In this document: positions 1-7,141 of the stretch, piece after piece | Position numbering within the stretch: position 1 is the first letter of the stretch | Layout of the letters: the number at the start of each line of letters is the position of its first letter | NCBI GenBank assembly: GCA_003838065.1 | Contig: QZAC01000195.1 | Coordinates: 1-39,136 of the forward strand | Length of the DNA stretch: 39,136 bases | Origin: Methanocalculus sp. MSAO_Arc2 | Lineage (GTDB): Archaea > Halobacteriota > Methanomicrobia > Methanomicrobiales > Methanocorpusculaceae | Direction of reading: 5' to 3' | Program-made: the position numbers and the translations under genes | The notes under the pieces: generated by a model | Database searches by the model: none | What the model saw: the letters and a program-made list of their open reading frames with translations, nothing else | Told to the model about the DNA's origin: nothing

Positions 1-1700
1 AGGTATCGTTTGATTGCTGATACTTTCGATTGGATTGATCCGGGTTTTCTCTCATAGAATTCCGCGATGCTCTCTCTCACATCTTTCTTATTTCCCGTAA
101 AGCCTGTAAATCCACATTTGATGCATGCCAGATAGATGATTGCTGCAGCCCAGAGGTCCGGATTTCCGCGTGTCAATGGCTTCTCGGGATGCTTTGCGAT
201 TGACTCGATTATGATGTTGCAGTTCTCTGTGATCTCATCATCAGGATAATGCAATACATGTCGGGAGAACGCAGAGCATTTTGTTTTGATAACAATAACA
301 GGGAAGAGGTTATCATCATCAAATACCAGATTCAGATCCCCTTCCATTACAATAATTGCCATATCGATCTGTCTCTGGACAGTATGCAGGGTATCCAGAC
401 CCACCCGGCATTCCGGCGACATTGAATGTATAAATCTTCCACAACTCCCGCTTTCATCGAAGATGCATCCAAACTCCTTGACTATGGCATCCTTAAACTC
501 AGCAAATATTCTCCTGTCAATTCGCCCGTCTTCAAATTGATTGATAATTCGTCTCTCTCTATCGCTGATCAAATTGCAAATGGCACCGGCATTCCGAATA
601 TTGTCTTTTCTTTCGAGATGGGCTACAAACCGTAAAAATGTTGGTACGATCTCTTCTCTCCAGGAGGGGTGTATAAAATTAAGGCCTGCCAATCCTTCTT
701 CTAGGCAATCTGCGACAGATTTTGCATCCCAGTCCTGATAATTCCGTGAAGAGCAGGTATATATGGTTATTATTATACTCACGATAATCATCGTCGACCT
801 GATGGCGGTTATCCTGCCGTACCGGCAGTATTCCTCGTGTGCAAAATCACACAGAGCATCCGATAGCTCACGTATCGCACGATTGCTCTTCTCTTCAACG
901 ATCTTCTCCAAAGCCGAAACATCCTGGATATTATTCGTATCGGTGGGAATATTCAGCACGAGAGATAATATGAAGCTCTCCTTAAGAGGATAGAGATCTT
1001 CGGTATCATATCCAGGAGGATACCAACAGAGTGCTGAGCGAAGATTTTTAGACTCATAACAGAACGTCATCCTCGGAGAGTTATACAGAGGCTGAATATT
1101 TGTTTCTCTCATTCCTCGTGCATTGGTTAGTATACAGGTGGTGCAGATATAATGCGGTCCTCCCAGCACTCTGCTGTTGTCAACGCCATACAATGCATCG
1201 TTTCCACATATCATACACTTTTCAGCAGGGGGGTTATTTCGTGCAAGAACAGATGCCATGCTATTCTGAGGGGCTACTTCAATCTCACCAAGCACCGTCA
1301 TATGCACGGTATCAGCAGACCACTTCCCATATCCATAGGTGATCTGATCTCCTGGTTGCACCTGATCATGGATCTGATGATACATATCCAGCTGGTTCAC
1401 ATCCGGATGTGTAAAATATGAACTCGTTTTGATCCTGCAGTATGCTTCATCTGATCCGGATTCAAACCAGATATCCCGGATAAGGCTTTCGAGATCGAAG
1501 ATTTCTGCATTGCATCTGAGAAGAAGCACCATCCAGTATTGTGGGTGTCTTACCGATTGTGCGAGGATAAGGAGAGATGAAGCATCTCTCATCGGCCAGA
1601 ACGACTCTTCAAGGCAGTGTCTTAGATGGGCCTCTGTCTTGTGTAAGCTGATATCCTTGCGGCAGAGGAGGCATGTTCCCTGTCTTCTCTCAGATGACAT
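1..1700 (-). CDS. Multi-zinc-finger protein, pRiA4b ORF-3-like family, 3' end cut by window edge
   Basis: The minus strand is open from an in-frame TGA just upstream of 1733 to base 1, at least 566 codons from the ATG at 1700; an ATG at 1733 is the alternative start. Residues 10-29 form a C-x2-C-x11-H-x3-C finger (C10, C13, H25, C29). Then comes a segment with YWMVLLLRC and LESLIRDIWFE, which resembles the conserved 'LDxFLRDIWLE' core of zinc-finger proteins annotated as plasmid pRiA4b ORF-3-like. A second C4 ribbon follows (C162, C165, C186, C189), preceded by VLARNNPP. A long middle region has no motif I recognise. Near the edge, RGNPDLWAAAIIYLACIKCG (W517) resembles DUF6398-type helical domains. 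The cysteine spacing and the lack of stops over 1.7 kb make it a real gene. Function is unknown; nucleic-acid binding is an inference from the fingers. The family names are recalled, not searched. Confidence 0.8.
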   Translation of the reverse strand, partial: MSSERRQGTCLLCRKDISLHKTEAHLRHCLEESFWPMRDASSLLILAQSVRHPQYWMVLLLRCNAEIFDLESLIRDIWFESGSDEAYCRIKTSSYFTHPDVNQLDMYHQIHDQVQPGDQITYGYGKWSADTVHMTVLGEIEVAPQNSMASVLARNNPPAEKCMICGNDALYGVDNSRVLGGPHYICTTCILTNARGMRETNIQPLYNSPRMTFCYESKNLRSALCWYPPGYDTEDLYPLKESFILSLVLNIPTDTNNIQDVSALEKIVEEKSNRAIRELSDALCDFAHEEYCRYGRITAIRSTMIIVSIIITIYTCSSRNYQDWDAKSVADCLEEGLAGLNFIHPSWREEIVPTFLRFVAHLERKDNIRNAGAICNLISDRERRIINQFEDGRIDRRIFAEFKDAIVKEFGCIFDESGSCGRFIHSMSPECRVGLDTLHTVQRQIDMAIIVMEGDLNLVFDDDNLFPVIVIKTKCSAFSRHVLHYPDDEITENCNIIIESIAKHPEKPLTRGNPDLWAAAIIYLACIKCGFTGFTGNKKDVRESIAEFYERKPGSIQSKVSAIKRY

Positions 1701-2182
1701 ACAATATGGCTCTATAAATAAAGCTAGATGCATGTTTCTATCTGTTCACGGTTATCTCAGAACGCGTACTCAGTGATGATCTGGCATTATCTGCACCGAT
1801 ATTCATGGAGAGTGATGCTATCTGCCAGCAATCTTTTCTTTACTTCGCTGAAGTCAGCATCCTGAATCATTACTGGTGAGCGCCGGTTCGCTGATGGTGG
1901 TCAGGAGAAAAGAAAAACTCGCCGTGAAATGGTGATGTTGGAAATACCCGCAATCGGTATGCATTCCAGGTATTCATCCCTTGATGATCATTTCTGTCTG
2001 AACCGTCCCGGCGCATAGGTGAAGGTGACCTCATGCGCGAGAATTCAATCAGGTGCAGCTTTTCCTCCGTGTGCTCCGGGATATACTTATGCGTCTGCAG
2101 ATCCGGCAGAGCAGATCAGCGTGTGTTGATTCCTGTCCTTCTCTGCCCACCCGTCGGCCACATCGATTTCACTAAGACACTT
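1701..2182. other. Intergenic stretch without a convincing gene
   Basis: Both strands are broken by stops. On the minus strand a short in-frame run between about 1790 and 1880 (VMIQDADFSEVKKRLLADSI) reads like protein but has stops on either side, so it may be a fragment of a lost gene. No tRNA, array or insertion-sequence end was seen. Confidence 0.5.
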
Positions 2183-2377
2183 TCAGAAATCCTCATCTTG
2201 AGGATCTTCCTCATCCTGAATGCATCCGATATGTTCCACTTCAAATGATTCGCCGCATGTTTCGCAGACGATGACGACGGCCACATCCGGCTCCAGAGGA
2301 TAGCACTCATCCCCACAATGTGGGCAGAGCCAGAAATAGGCAGAAGAATGATCGATTTCGATATTATCATTATCCAT
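2183..2377 (-). CDS. Small zinc-ribbon protein, function unknown
   Basis: A 64-residue acidic protein with one C4 zinc ribbon: CPHC at residues 18-21 and CETC at 38-41, then an Asp/Glu-rich tail (DEEDPQDEDF). A very good ribosome-binding site, AGGAGGT, lies 8 nt before the ATG, which supports this frame over the overlapping 84-codon frame ending at 2116. It is isolated, between a gene-poor stretch and the left-edge zinc-finger gene, all on the same strand. Such stand-alone ribbons are common in archaea and often of unknown role, so protein or nucleic-acid contact is only a guess. I do not recognise the family. Confidence 0.7.
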   Translation of the reverse strand: MDNDNIEIDHSSAYFWLCPHCGDECYPLEPDVAVVIVCETCGESFEVEHIGCIQDEEDPQDEDF

Positions 2378-2445
2378 ATCTATTACCTCCTGATAGATGT
2401 GGATCTACTCAAAGAATAAATTATTTTCTCTTAGAAATCGATATT

Positions 2446-2610
2446 TCAGATGAAGACAGGGTGACTTACGACATTTCGATAATCTAACGTCTGCAGAGAG
2501 CCTGCAACGTTCATTGCTATTGCATGCCCCCCTTTAGGCCGGGTAGTTGACATCATCATCAGGTATATCACCAGGTTGAGCATGGCGTTTCTTTGATCCT
2601 CTTTGTTCAT
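2446..2610 (-). CDS. Possible 54-residue ORF, doubtful
   Basis: An open frame beginning MNKEDQRNAMLNLVIYLMMM and ending VSHPVFI. The composition is protein-like in the first half, but there is no ribosome-binding site before the ATG and no recognised family. It could be a small gene, a fragment of an older gene, or chance. Confidence 0.2.
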   Translation of the reverse strand: MNKEDQRNAMLNLVIYLMMMSTTRPKGGHAIAMNVAGSLQTLDYRNVVSHPVFI

Positions 2611-2767
2611 CTGGGTCACAACAGAGTGTAAGCAACGCTATCAAGGTAAGAAATGGAGGATAGGAAGTGAGAGACGGGATTTGCCAGGCTTATTTTATGC
2701 CTGGCTGCATCTGGTGATTAATCGATATAAATCCCTTCAAACCACACCTTTTTTACTTTACAGGACA

Positions 2768-2776
2768 ATGTATATG
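2768..2776 (+). promoter_or_regulatory. TATA box of the CAT tRNA
   Basis: ATGTATATG is centred about 42 bp before the mature tRNA 5' end. With the usual 26 bp spacing, transcription would start near 2798 and leave a 5' leader of about 15 nt for RNase P to remove. Confidence 0.5.
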
Positions 2777-2813
2777 CTGCGATACAGGTTTTCCCCCGTA
2801 CCGTTCACCACCT

Positions 2814-2887
2814 GGGCCTGTAGCTTAGCCGGTTAGAGCGCCCGGCTCATAACCGGGCGGTCATGCGTTCAAATCGCATCAGGCCCA
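2814..2887 (+). tRNA. tRNA with CAT anticodon (elongator Met or Ile2)
   Basis: The cloverleaf is complete over 74 nt. The acceptor stem GGGCCTG pairs with CAGGCCC and is followed by discriminator A. The D arm contains AGCTTAGCCGGTTAGAGC. The anticodon stem is CCCGG/CCGGG around loop CTCATAA, and the T loop is TTCAAAT. CCA is not encoded. The anticodon is CAT. The sequence lacks the G-G-G/C-C-C run next to the loop that marks initiator tRNA, so it is an elongator Met tRNA or the CAU-reading Ile tRNA whose C34 is modified to agmatidine by TiaS. The GGGCC acceptor end is typical of archaeal tRNA-Ile as well, so I leave the identity open. Confidence 0.9.
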
Positions 2888-3658
2888 TTTCTGTTCTTAA
2901 GAGGTTCAGGTGGATCATGAATCATCCTGGTAACAGGTGATTCAGTTTCATCGACCGGAGAATAGGCAGCAGTCTGGTCTGGCTCCCGTGATCGTGATTG
3001 TTGACTGGTGCCCGACACGACAGCATGATCGTGTAGGTGCCCGGCTTAAGAGAATCGGATCGACTTATGGTTAAGAGCCGTTCTTGGTGTGTATCGTATT
3101 ATCTGTTCGATTACGTCTTTATTCTGCACAATCAGTGATCGATACTGACAGCATAACAATCTCTGATGTGCTGGCGTGTGATCAGGCATACGATGATATC
3201 GTCCCGCCTGCCGCTAGAGCAGGATGGAACTGATCGTTGCATGGATTTGGCAAAGACTGACTACATCACGTTCCCTCTTTACCTTTACAAGGTGAGTGGC
3301 CATTCAGGCTCTTATAAGATCCTCTATGGTCTTGCTCAGCAGCTTCACTTCAGGTACCGATCATATTGCGTTCTACCAATACATCTCCATTGAATCGAAC
3401 AGGCTATTGGACGTGATATTGCTCTTTTGCAACTTTCTCTTCCATGTTGTGAGGAGTTTAAGATAATGTCCATTCCTCCTGGAACAGGCGCGCATAAGAA
3501 ATGGTGGTATATCTACTCTATTATGCTCCCTGAATGTTGCAGTACGATAGGAAATCTACCTTTTTCCCGGTATATGCCTCTCTTTAACCCGAAAACAACC
3601 GCGCTTTCTGGAGAAGGGATCGCCGATCTTTTATCTTCTGAACCTCCAAGTGGGGTAT
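2888..3658. other. Gene-poor 0.77 kb with possible gene debris
   Basis: No complete gene is supported on either strand. Forward frames of about 75-85 codons here have no ribosome-binding site and no protein-like features. On the minus strand there is a possible remnant of a secreted protein (see the pseudogene entry). Confidence 0.5.
2931..3102 (-). pseudogene. Possible remnant of a secreted surface protein
   Basis: One minus-strand frame reads YDTHQERLLTISRSDSLKPG and continues TYTIMLSCRAPVNNHDHG up to a stop. The pattern 'S-x-LKPGTYTI' resembles the ends of domains in secreted proteins of Methanomicrobiales. In the next frame the downstream bases read as a Thr/Ser/Pro-rich stretch (PDQTAAYSPVDETESPVTR) like a surface-protein stalk, which would fit a frameshift. 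There is no start codon and the upstream part is full of stops. This is a reading by eye of a short segment and could be chance. Confidence 0.25.
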
Positions 3659-4687
3659 ATGAAGTGCCCGGTCTGTGGTGACGACTGCGTCGCCGATGCC
3701 TTTGATCTCATCAATATAATGGAGACAATCTTCGCCCCCTGTCCCCGGTGCAGGGGCAGGTACCTTGATAAAAACGCACCACCACCCGACTACCTCACTC
3801 CCTCTCCCTGCAGCTGCGGCAAGCGTTTTATCGATGATGTCTATGCCCTGATGTACCAAATCGGAGTTGATGAAGGGGACATTAACGGGTCAGAGGCCCT
3901 TAAGGATATTGGAACACCGCTCATTCACCCCGGGCTTGTTCTCAATGAGGCGCCATATCTCCCCCCTCGCTCATTAGTGCTGTTGACAGACCGATTCAAG
4001 AAAATGACAGCAGAACGAATATTTAATGAGGTCCCGGAGGTCAGGGGAGTCGTCTGTGACACCCATATTGTGCCCGGGCTCATCGATCCCGACACCATGG
4101 AACCACCAAAGACACACATTCTCCTTGCAGGCTGTGATGTCCGTGCAAATATCTTTGCAACCCAGGTTGGTCCGATTGTCATCTACAAGCAGGTATCAAC
4201 AATGCATATTGAATTTCCAAAGCCAATCAATCCAAAAATTATCTCTGTGGACCGAATGATCTTCAAAAAACAGCCAAAGATTTTTGTAGATGCCTGTTGC
4301 GGCCCCGGAACACTCGGGATCGCGGCTGCACGGCTCGGGGTGCAACACGTGATCTTCAATGATGCCTGGTATGCTGCTGCCTTCTGGACAGCGTTTAACC
4401 TTAAAGTGAACCATGCCTATCTTGGAATTGAAGATGTCGATATCAGGGAAAGTTATCAGGCGATGGCACAAACTCCGGTGAGGAGCGACCCCCATCTGGT
4501 CGCAACCGTCCGCGGCGTCCTATCGGCAGAGGTATATCAGGGTGATTATCGCCTCCTCTCACCGTACCTCCCGGCAGAAAACCTTCTGACAGTAATTGAT
4601 CTTTTTGATAAAACCTCCCAGGAGATATCTAAAGAGATCATCTCAGAATGGAAGTCAAAAAACCATGGGGATGTATTTATCCCATAA
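3659..4687 (+). CDS. Zinc-ribbon SAM-dependent methyltransferase-like protein
   Basis: A 342-residue protein with the start taken at ATG 3659, because that places the first CPVC motif at residues 3-6; an in-frame GTG lies 9 bp upstream. The N-terminus has three CxxC-type pairs (CPVC; CPRC near 28; CSC near 51), suggesting two small metal sites. The C-terminal half contains IFVDACCGPGTLGIAAARLG, a Rossmann methyltransferase motif I with the D-x-x-x-G-x-G pattern, followed by an acidic strand (IFNDAW) at the expected spacing. Methyl transfer from S-adenosylmethionine is therefore likely; the substrate is unknown. It reads as a single gene, and its 3' end carries the promoter of the SRP RNA. The family appears to be archaeal or methanogen-restricted, which is my recollection and not a search result. 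Confidence 0.8.
   Translation: MKCPVCGDDCVADAFDLINIMETIFAPCPRCRGRYLDKNAPPPDYLTPSPCSCGKRFIDDVYALMYQIGVDEGDINGSEALKDIGTPLIHPGLVLNEAPYLPPRSLVLLTDRFKKMTAERIFNEVPEVRGVVCDTHIVPGLIDPDTMEPPKTHILLAGCDVRANIFATQVGPIVIYKQVSTMHIEFPKPINPKIISVDRMIFKKQPKIFVDACCGPGTLGIAAARLGVQHVIFNDAWYAAAFWTAFNLKVNHAYLGIEDVDIRESYQAMAQTPVRSDPHLVATVRGVLSAEVYQGDYRLLSPYLPAENLLTVIDLFDKTSQEISKEIISEWKSKNHGDVFIP
4674..4680 (+). promoter_or_regulatory. TATA box of the SRP RNA gene
   Basis: TATTTAT is centred about 28 bp before the predicted RNA 5' end at 4705 and lies inside the last codons of the methyltransferase-like gene. Confidence 0.5.
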
Positions 4688-4704
4688 AAAAGCAGAATGT
4701 ATAC

Positions 4705-5010
4705 GGGAACTAGCCCGGGTGGTTAGACGTCACCTGTAACCCGAAACCGTCGACATGCGGGGGGCGAAGTCTGAGGAAGGCCGTGGCAGCTTCCGGGAAG
4801 CGGGCTCTTCCGACGTAGAAGCCTCGTCCTGTGAGGTCAGCGGACAGGGACCAATCCTCCGGAGGGAGGTGAGGCCTGTTGCCGTGGGTACCGGTTTAGG
4901 CCCGGAAGGGAGCAGACCCACCGCGGACGTTTGGCGCCCACGGGGTAGCGGGGTGGAGAAGGGGGACCTGTGGAACGGCGGTATGCGCGGTCGACCGAAG
5001 ACACGTTCCC
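4705..5010 (+). ncRNA. ffs: 7S/SRP RNA, archaeal signal recognition particle RNA
   Basis: This GC-rich 306-nt segment is the RNA scaffold of the signal recognition particle, which binds SRP19 and SRP54 and targets nascent membrane and secreted proteins. The two ends pair (GGGAAC at 4705-4710 with GTTCCC at 5005-5010). The Alu-domain motif TGTAA (UGUNR) is at 4735-4739 in a GGTTAGACGTCACC context. The S-domain helix 8 signature GGAAGGGAGCAG is at 4904-4915. Base composition is much richer in G+C than the flanking genes, as expected for a structured RNA in an AT-richer genome. The exact ends are inferred from the terminal pairing and could be off by a few bases. Frames crossing this region are spurious. 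Confidence 0.93.
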
Positions 5011-5024
5011 AACTATTGATTTCT

Positions 5025-5987
5025 ATGGTAAAAGTGACGATCATCGGAGCAACGGGGCAGGTGGGATCGTATGCAGCCCATTCGATTTCCCAGATACCTC
5101 ATGTCAAAGAGGTATGTCTCTTTGGCCGGGAAGGAAATCAGGTGTACCTTGAAGGCCTTTCCCGTGACCTGCGTGACTCATTTGCCGCACGTGGAACAAA
5201 CACCCGGATCAGCTGGAGCTGTGATGAAAAAGATCTCCGTGGATCGGATATCATCATCCTGGCATCAGGTGTTGCACGAAAAGCAGATCAGACCCGTCTC
5301 GATCTTGCGGTTTCCAATGCTGAAATTGTTGCATTATATGCTGAAAAGATCAGCAGAACTGCATCTGATACACTCCTTTTCGTTGTCACAAACCCGGTTG
5401 ATGTTATGACCGGAGTTGCTCTTAAATATTCAAATCTCCCGCCGCACAGGGTCTTTGGACTTGGAACGCATCTGGATTCAATGAGACTGAAATCCTGTAT
5501 AGCTGAGTTCTTCAACGTTCATGTCTCAGAGGTCCATACCAGGATAATCGGTGAACATGGTGATTCCATGGTTCCTCTCTGGTCTGCAACAACTATTGGT
5601 GGCATTCAGATAAGCAATCTGCCTGCATTTTCCCGACTTCCTCAAGAAGAGATGATTGAACGGGTCAAGACGAGTGGGTCGCTCATTATCCGGAGCAAGG
5701 GTTCAACCGTCTATGGTCCCGGAGATGCTATCGCAACAATAATCAGGACTCTTGTTGAGGATGAACATAGGATTCTGACAGTATCTGCTTTTATAAAACA
5801 GGAAGTCCACGATATCGGCAGTGTCTGTATCGGTGTTCCTGCCCGCATTACCCGGGGTGGAGTATTCCCGGTTCCAATAAAACTTGCAGATGATGAAGTG
5901 GAAGCGTTTCGGGCTTCAACTGAACAGATTCGCGAAGTCACCAGGCGTGTTTTTGAGATACTTGAAAAACGAGATGAAAGCTCATAA
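5025..5987 (+). CDS. mdh: Malate dehydrogenase (LDH/MDH family)
   Basis: It interconverts malate and oxaloacetate with NAD(P) in the cytoplasm, part of the partial TCA arm of methanogens. The protein has 320 residues, normal for the family. The dinucleotide-binding loop G8-A-T-G11-Q-V-G14 follows the first beta strand. A VTNPVDVMT segment (substrate-side loop), a GLGTHLDSMRLK segment with the conserved R, and the catalytic GEHGDS with its histidine are all present. The family could also include L-lactate or sulfolactate-type enzymes, but the motif set fits archaeal malate dehydrogenase best. The start at 5025 is only 14 bp after the end of the SRP RNA, and the longer frame beginning at 4755 would translate the RNA gene. 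No Shine-Dalgarno is seen before this ATG. Confidence 0.9.
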   Translation: MVKVTIIGATGQVGSYAAHSISQIPHVKEVCLFGREGNQVYLEGLSRDLRDSFAARGTNTRISWSCDEKDLRGSDIIILASGVARKADQTRLDLAVSNAEIVALYAEKISRTASDTLLFVVTNPVDVMTGVALKYSNLPPHRVFGLGTHLDSMRLKSCIAEFFNVHVSEVHTRIIGEHGDSMVPLWSATTIGGIQISNLPAFSRLPQEEMIERVKTSGSLIIRSKGSTVYGPGDAIATIIRTLVEDEHRILTVSAFIKQEVHDIGSVCIGVPARITRGGVFPVPIKLADDEVEAFRASTEQIREVTRRVFEILEKRDESS

Positions 5988-6028
5988 TTGCGAAATATCT
6001 CAATATACAGCTCAATTAAAAAGAATAA

Positions 6029-6289
6029 TTAGATCATTCGGCTGAGATCAACGATCTCCGCACGTTCAACTCCAGGAATTTCAAGGAATTTTGATTCAAT
6101 CTCATCAGTCGCGCCTTCTTCATCCTGGATGACAGATGCGACTTTTATGGCAACCAGACCAAATCCGATTGGTTCTTCAACAATATCAGAAACCCCTGGA
6201 ATCTTTTCTCGGATGGCTCCTTTTAATGTTTCGATGTCCACTTCGGTAGACTCAGGCATAACTCTCAGAATAACAGCAACTGCTCCCAT
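6029..6289 (-). CDS. ef1b: Translation elongation factor aEF-1beta
   Basis: The guanine-nucleotide exchange factor that recharges aEF-1A with GTP. The start at 6289 gives an 86-residue protein beginning MGAVAVILRVMPES, the standard N-terminus of the archaeal factor, with family-typical length. It ends in the ferredoxin-like fold segment GVERAEIVDLSRMI. The longer open frame up to 6379 simply reads the upstream zinc-ribbon gene in the wrong frame. The ATG lies 2 nt after the stop of that gene, so the two are translationally linked. Convergent with malate dehydrogenase across 41 bp. Confidence 0.95.
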   Translation of the reverse strand: MGAVAVILRVMPESTEVDIETLKGAIREKIPGVSDIVEEPIGFGLVAIKVASVIQDEEGATDEIESKFLEIPGVERAEIVDLSRMI

Positions 6290-6291
6290 CT

Positions 6292-6453
6292 TTACGGCCC
6301 CTGGAATCCACATGTTTGGCAGCTGTACTGAATGCTCTGCAATCTGCACCGTGCACACCGGCGTATCAACTCGGCGCACTCAGGACATTTAAATTCCGTA
6401 GCTCCCTGCTCAGCAAGTGGAGCGTTGCAGGATGTGCATTTAACAATCGACAT
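6292..6453 (-). CDS. Zinc-ribbon RNA-binding-type protein upstream of aEF-1beta
   Basis: A 53-residue protein: MSIVKCTSCNAPLAEQG, then FKCPECAELIRRC, CARCR and SCQTCGFQGP. It has four CxxC pairs (C6/C9, C23/C26, C33/C36, C45/C48), enough for two zinc sites. The pairing of a small HVO_2753-like zinc-ribbon gene with aEF-1beta is widely conserved in archaea, and these proteins are thought to bind RNA or act with the ribosome. An AAGGGAG ribosome-binding site sits 7 nt before the ATG. It is too short for most ORF callers. It is co-transcribed with aEF-1beta, with 2 nt between them. Confidence 0.92.
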   Translation of the reverse strand: MSIVKCTSCNAPLAEQGATEFKCPECAELIRRCARCRLQSIQYSCQTCGFQGP

Positions 6454-6487
6454 ATTTGAACTCCCTTATATGGTAGGGATACTTCTG

Positions 6488-7090
6488 TTATAACTCCTCT
6501 GTTCTTCCCATGATGCGTGTCCCTATAGACCAGTCACCTAATAATGCTTTATTCACAGAATCATTCCTTCTTCCGTTTATGACAATGGCTGGAACTTTTT
6601 TTTCCAATATGAATGGAAGAAAAGCCGGATCGACCGTATCTGTTGGTACAAAATGATGAATACTATCAAGCACCCTGCCACCTGAGATGATTCCATCGAC
6701 TGACTTCAAAACGATTAATGGAAGATCCAATGACCAGGCTACCCATGCGGCAATGGAGTCGGATGTAATGTCCCAGGAGTGAGGGAATGGATCTTCCTTT
6801 CGTAAAAGGCAGTATGGGAGGAGAACTGAAGGTTTTTTCACTAAAAAAAGACGGGATACAGGGGATAAGCCAGTTGATGCGATCTGATGTCCGAAATGCT
6901 CCATTGCGAGGATTGCCATCCAGTGTGCAGTATCGGGGGGAGGGTTTTGTCTTCGGATGGCTTCAGCACCGGACCCACCACCGGGAACGATTAAAATATT
7001 CTTCATACTCTTCTGAAGTACCGGGATAAGATCATCCAGGACATCAATGAGGCTACCACCCAGTTTGACGACATAGCCACCGCAATCCAT
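6488..7090 (-). CDS. mfnE: Amino acid kinase family protein, probable MfnE
   Basis: MfnE is an amino-acid-kinase-fold enzyme that phosphorylates (5-aminomethyl-furan-3-yl)methyl phosphate to the diphosphate during methanofuran synthesis. The 200-residue protein starts with the family signature VVKLGGSLID (Lys at residue 9), followed by LIVPGGGSGAEAI (36-39) and the ATP-site segment DITSDSIAAWVAWSL. A later VLKSVDGI segment matches the kinase core. Size and motifs fit the archaeal MfnE group better than acetylglutamate or aspartate kinases, but other small archaeal kinases of this fold are possible. The ATG at 7090 is preferred because a TATA-like CTTTATTG lies about 27 bp upstream on this strand; an ATG at 7129 would add 13 residues and leave only 12 bp to the divergent gene. 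Confidence 0.75.
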   Translation of the reverse strand: MDCGGYVVKLGGSLIDVLDDLIPVLQKSMKNILIVPGGGSGAEAIRRQNPPPDTAHWMAILAMEHFGHQIASTGLSPVSRLFLVKKPSVLLPYCLLRKEDPFPHSWDITSDSIAAWVAWSLDLPLIVLKSVDGIISGGRVLDSIHHFVPTDTVDPAFLPFILEKKVPAIVINGRRNDSVNKALLGDWSIGTRIMGRTEEL

Positions 7091-7113
7091 AGAGGAAGAT
7101 GAAACCGTGATGG

Positions 7114-7121
7114 CAATAAAG
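7114..7121. promoter_or_regulatory. Shared TATA-like element of mfnE and the PLD gene
   Basis: CAATAAAG on the plus strand (CTTTATTG on the minus) is about 25 bp before the PLD-protein ATG at 7142 and about 27 bp before the mfnE ATG at 7090 on the other strand. Both transcripts would be nearly leaderless. Inferred from spacing only. Confidence 0.35.
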
Positions 7122-7141
7122 GAATACATCCTTATTCATTC

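Larger units (their letters stand above)
2378..2813. other. Mostly non-coding stretch upstream of the tRNA
   Basis: It holds a weak 54-codon minus-strand ORF (2446-2610), a short inverted repeat (GCCAGGC at 2683-2689 and GCCTGGC at 2699-2705) and the tRNA promoter. Nothing else is supported. Confidence 0.5.

Noticed and set aside
2116..2370. 84-codon minus-strand frame overlapping the small zinc-ribbon gene
   Set aside because: The alternative 64-codon frame has the CxxC motifs and a good ribosome-binding site; this one has neither.
2683..2705. GCCAGGC/GCCTGGC hairpin as a terminator or small RNA
   Set aside because: Seven-base arms, no T-run and no neighbouring gene end on the correct side.
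4755..5024. N-terminal extension of malate dehydrogenase (frame open from 4755) and the antisense frame 4730-5044
   Set aside because: Both lie over the SRP RNA; the encoded residues have no dehydrogenase features and the family N-terminus begins at 5025.
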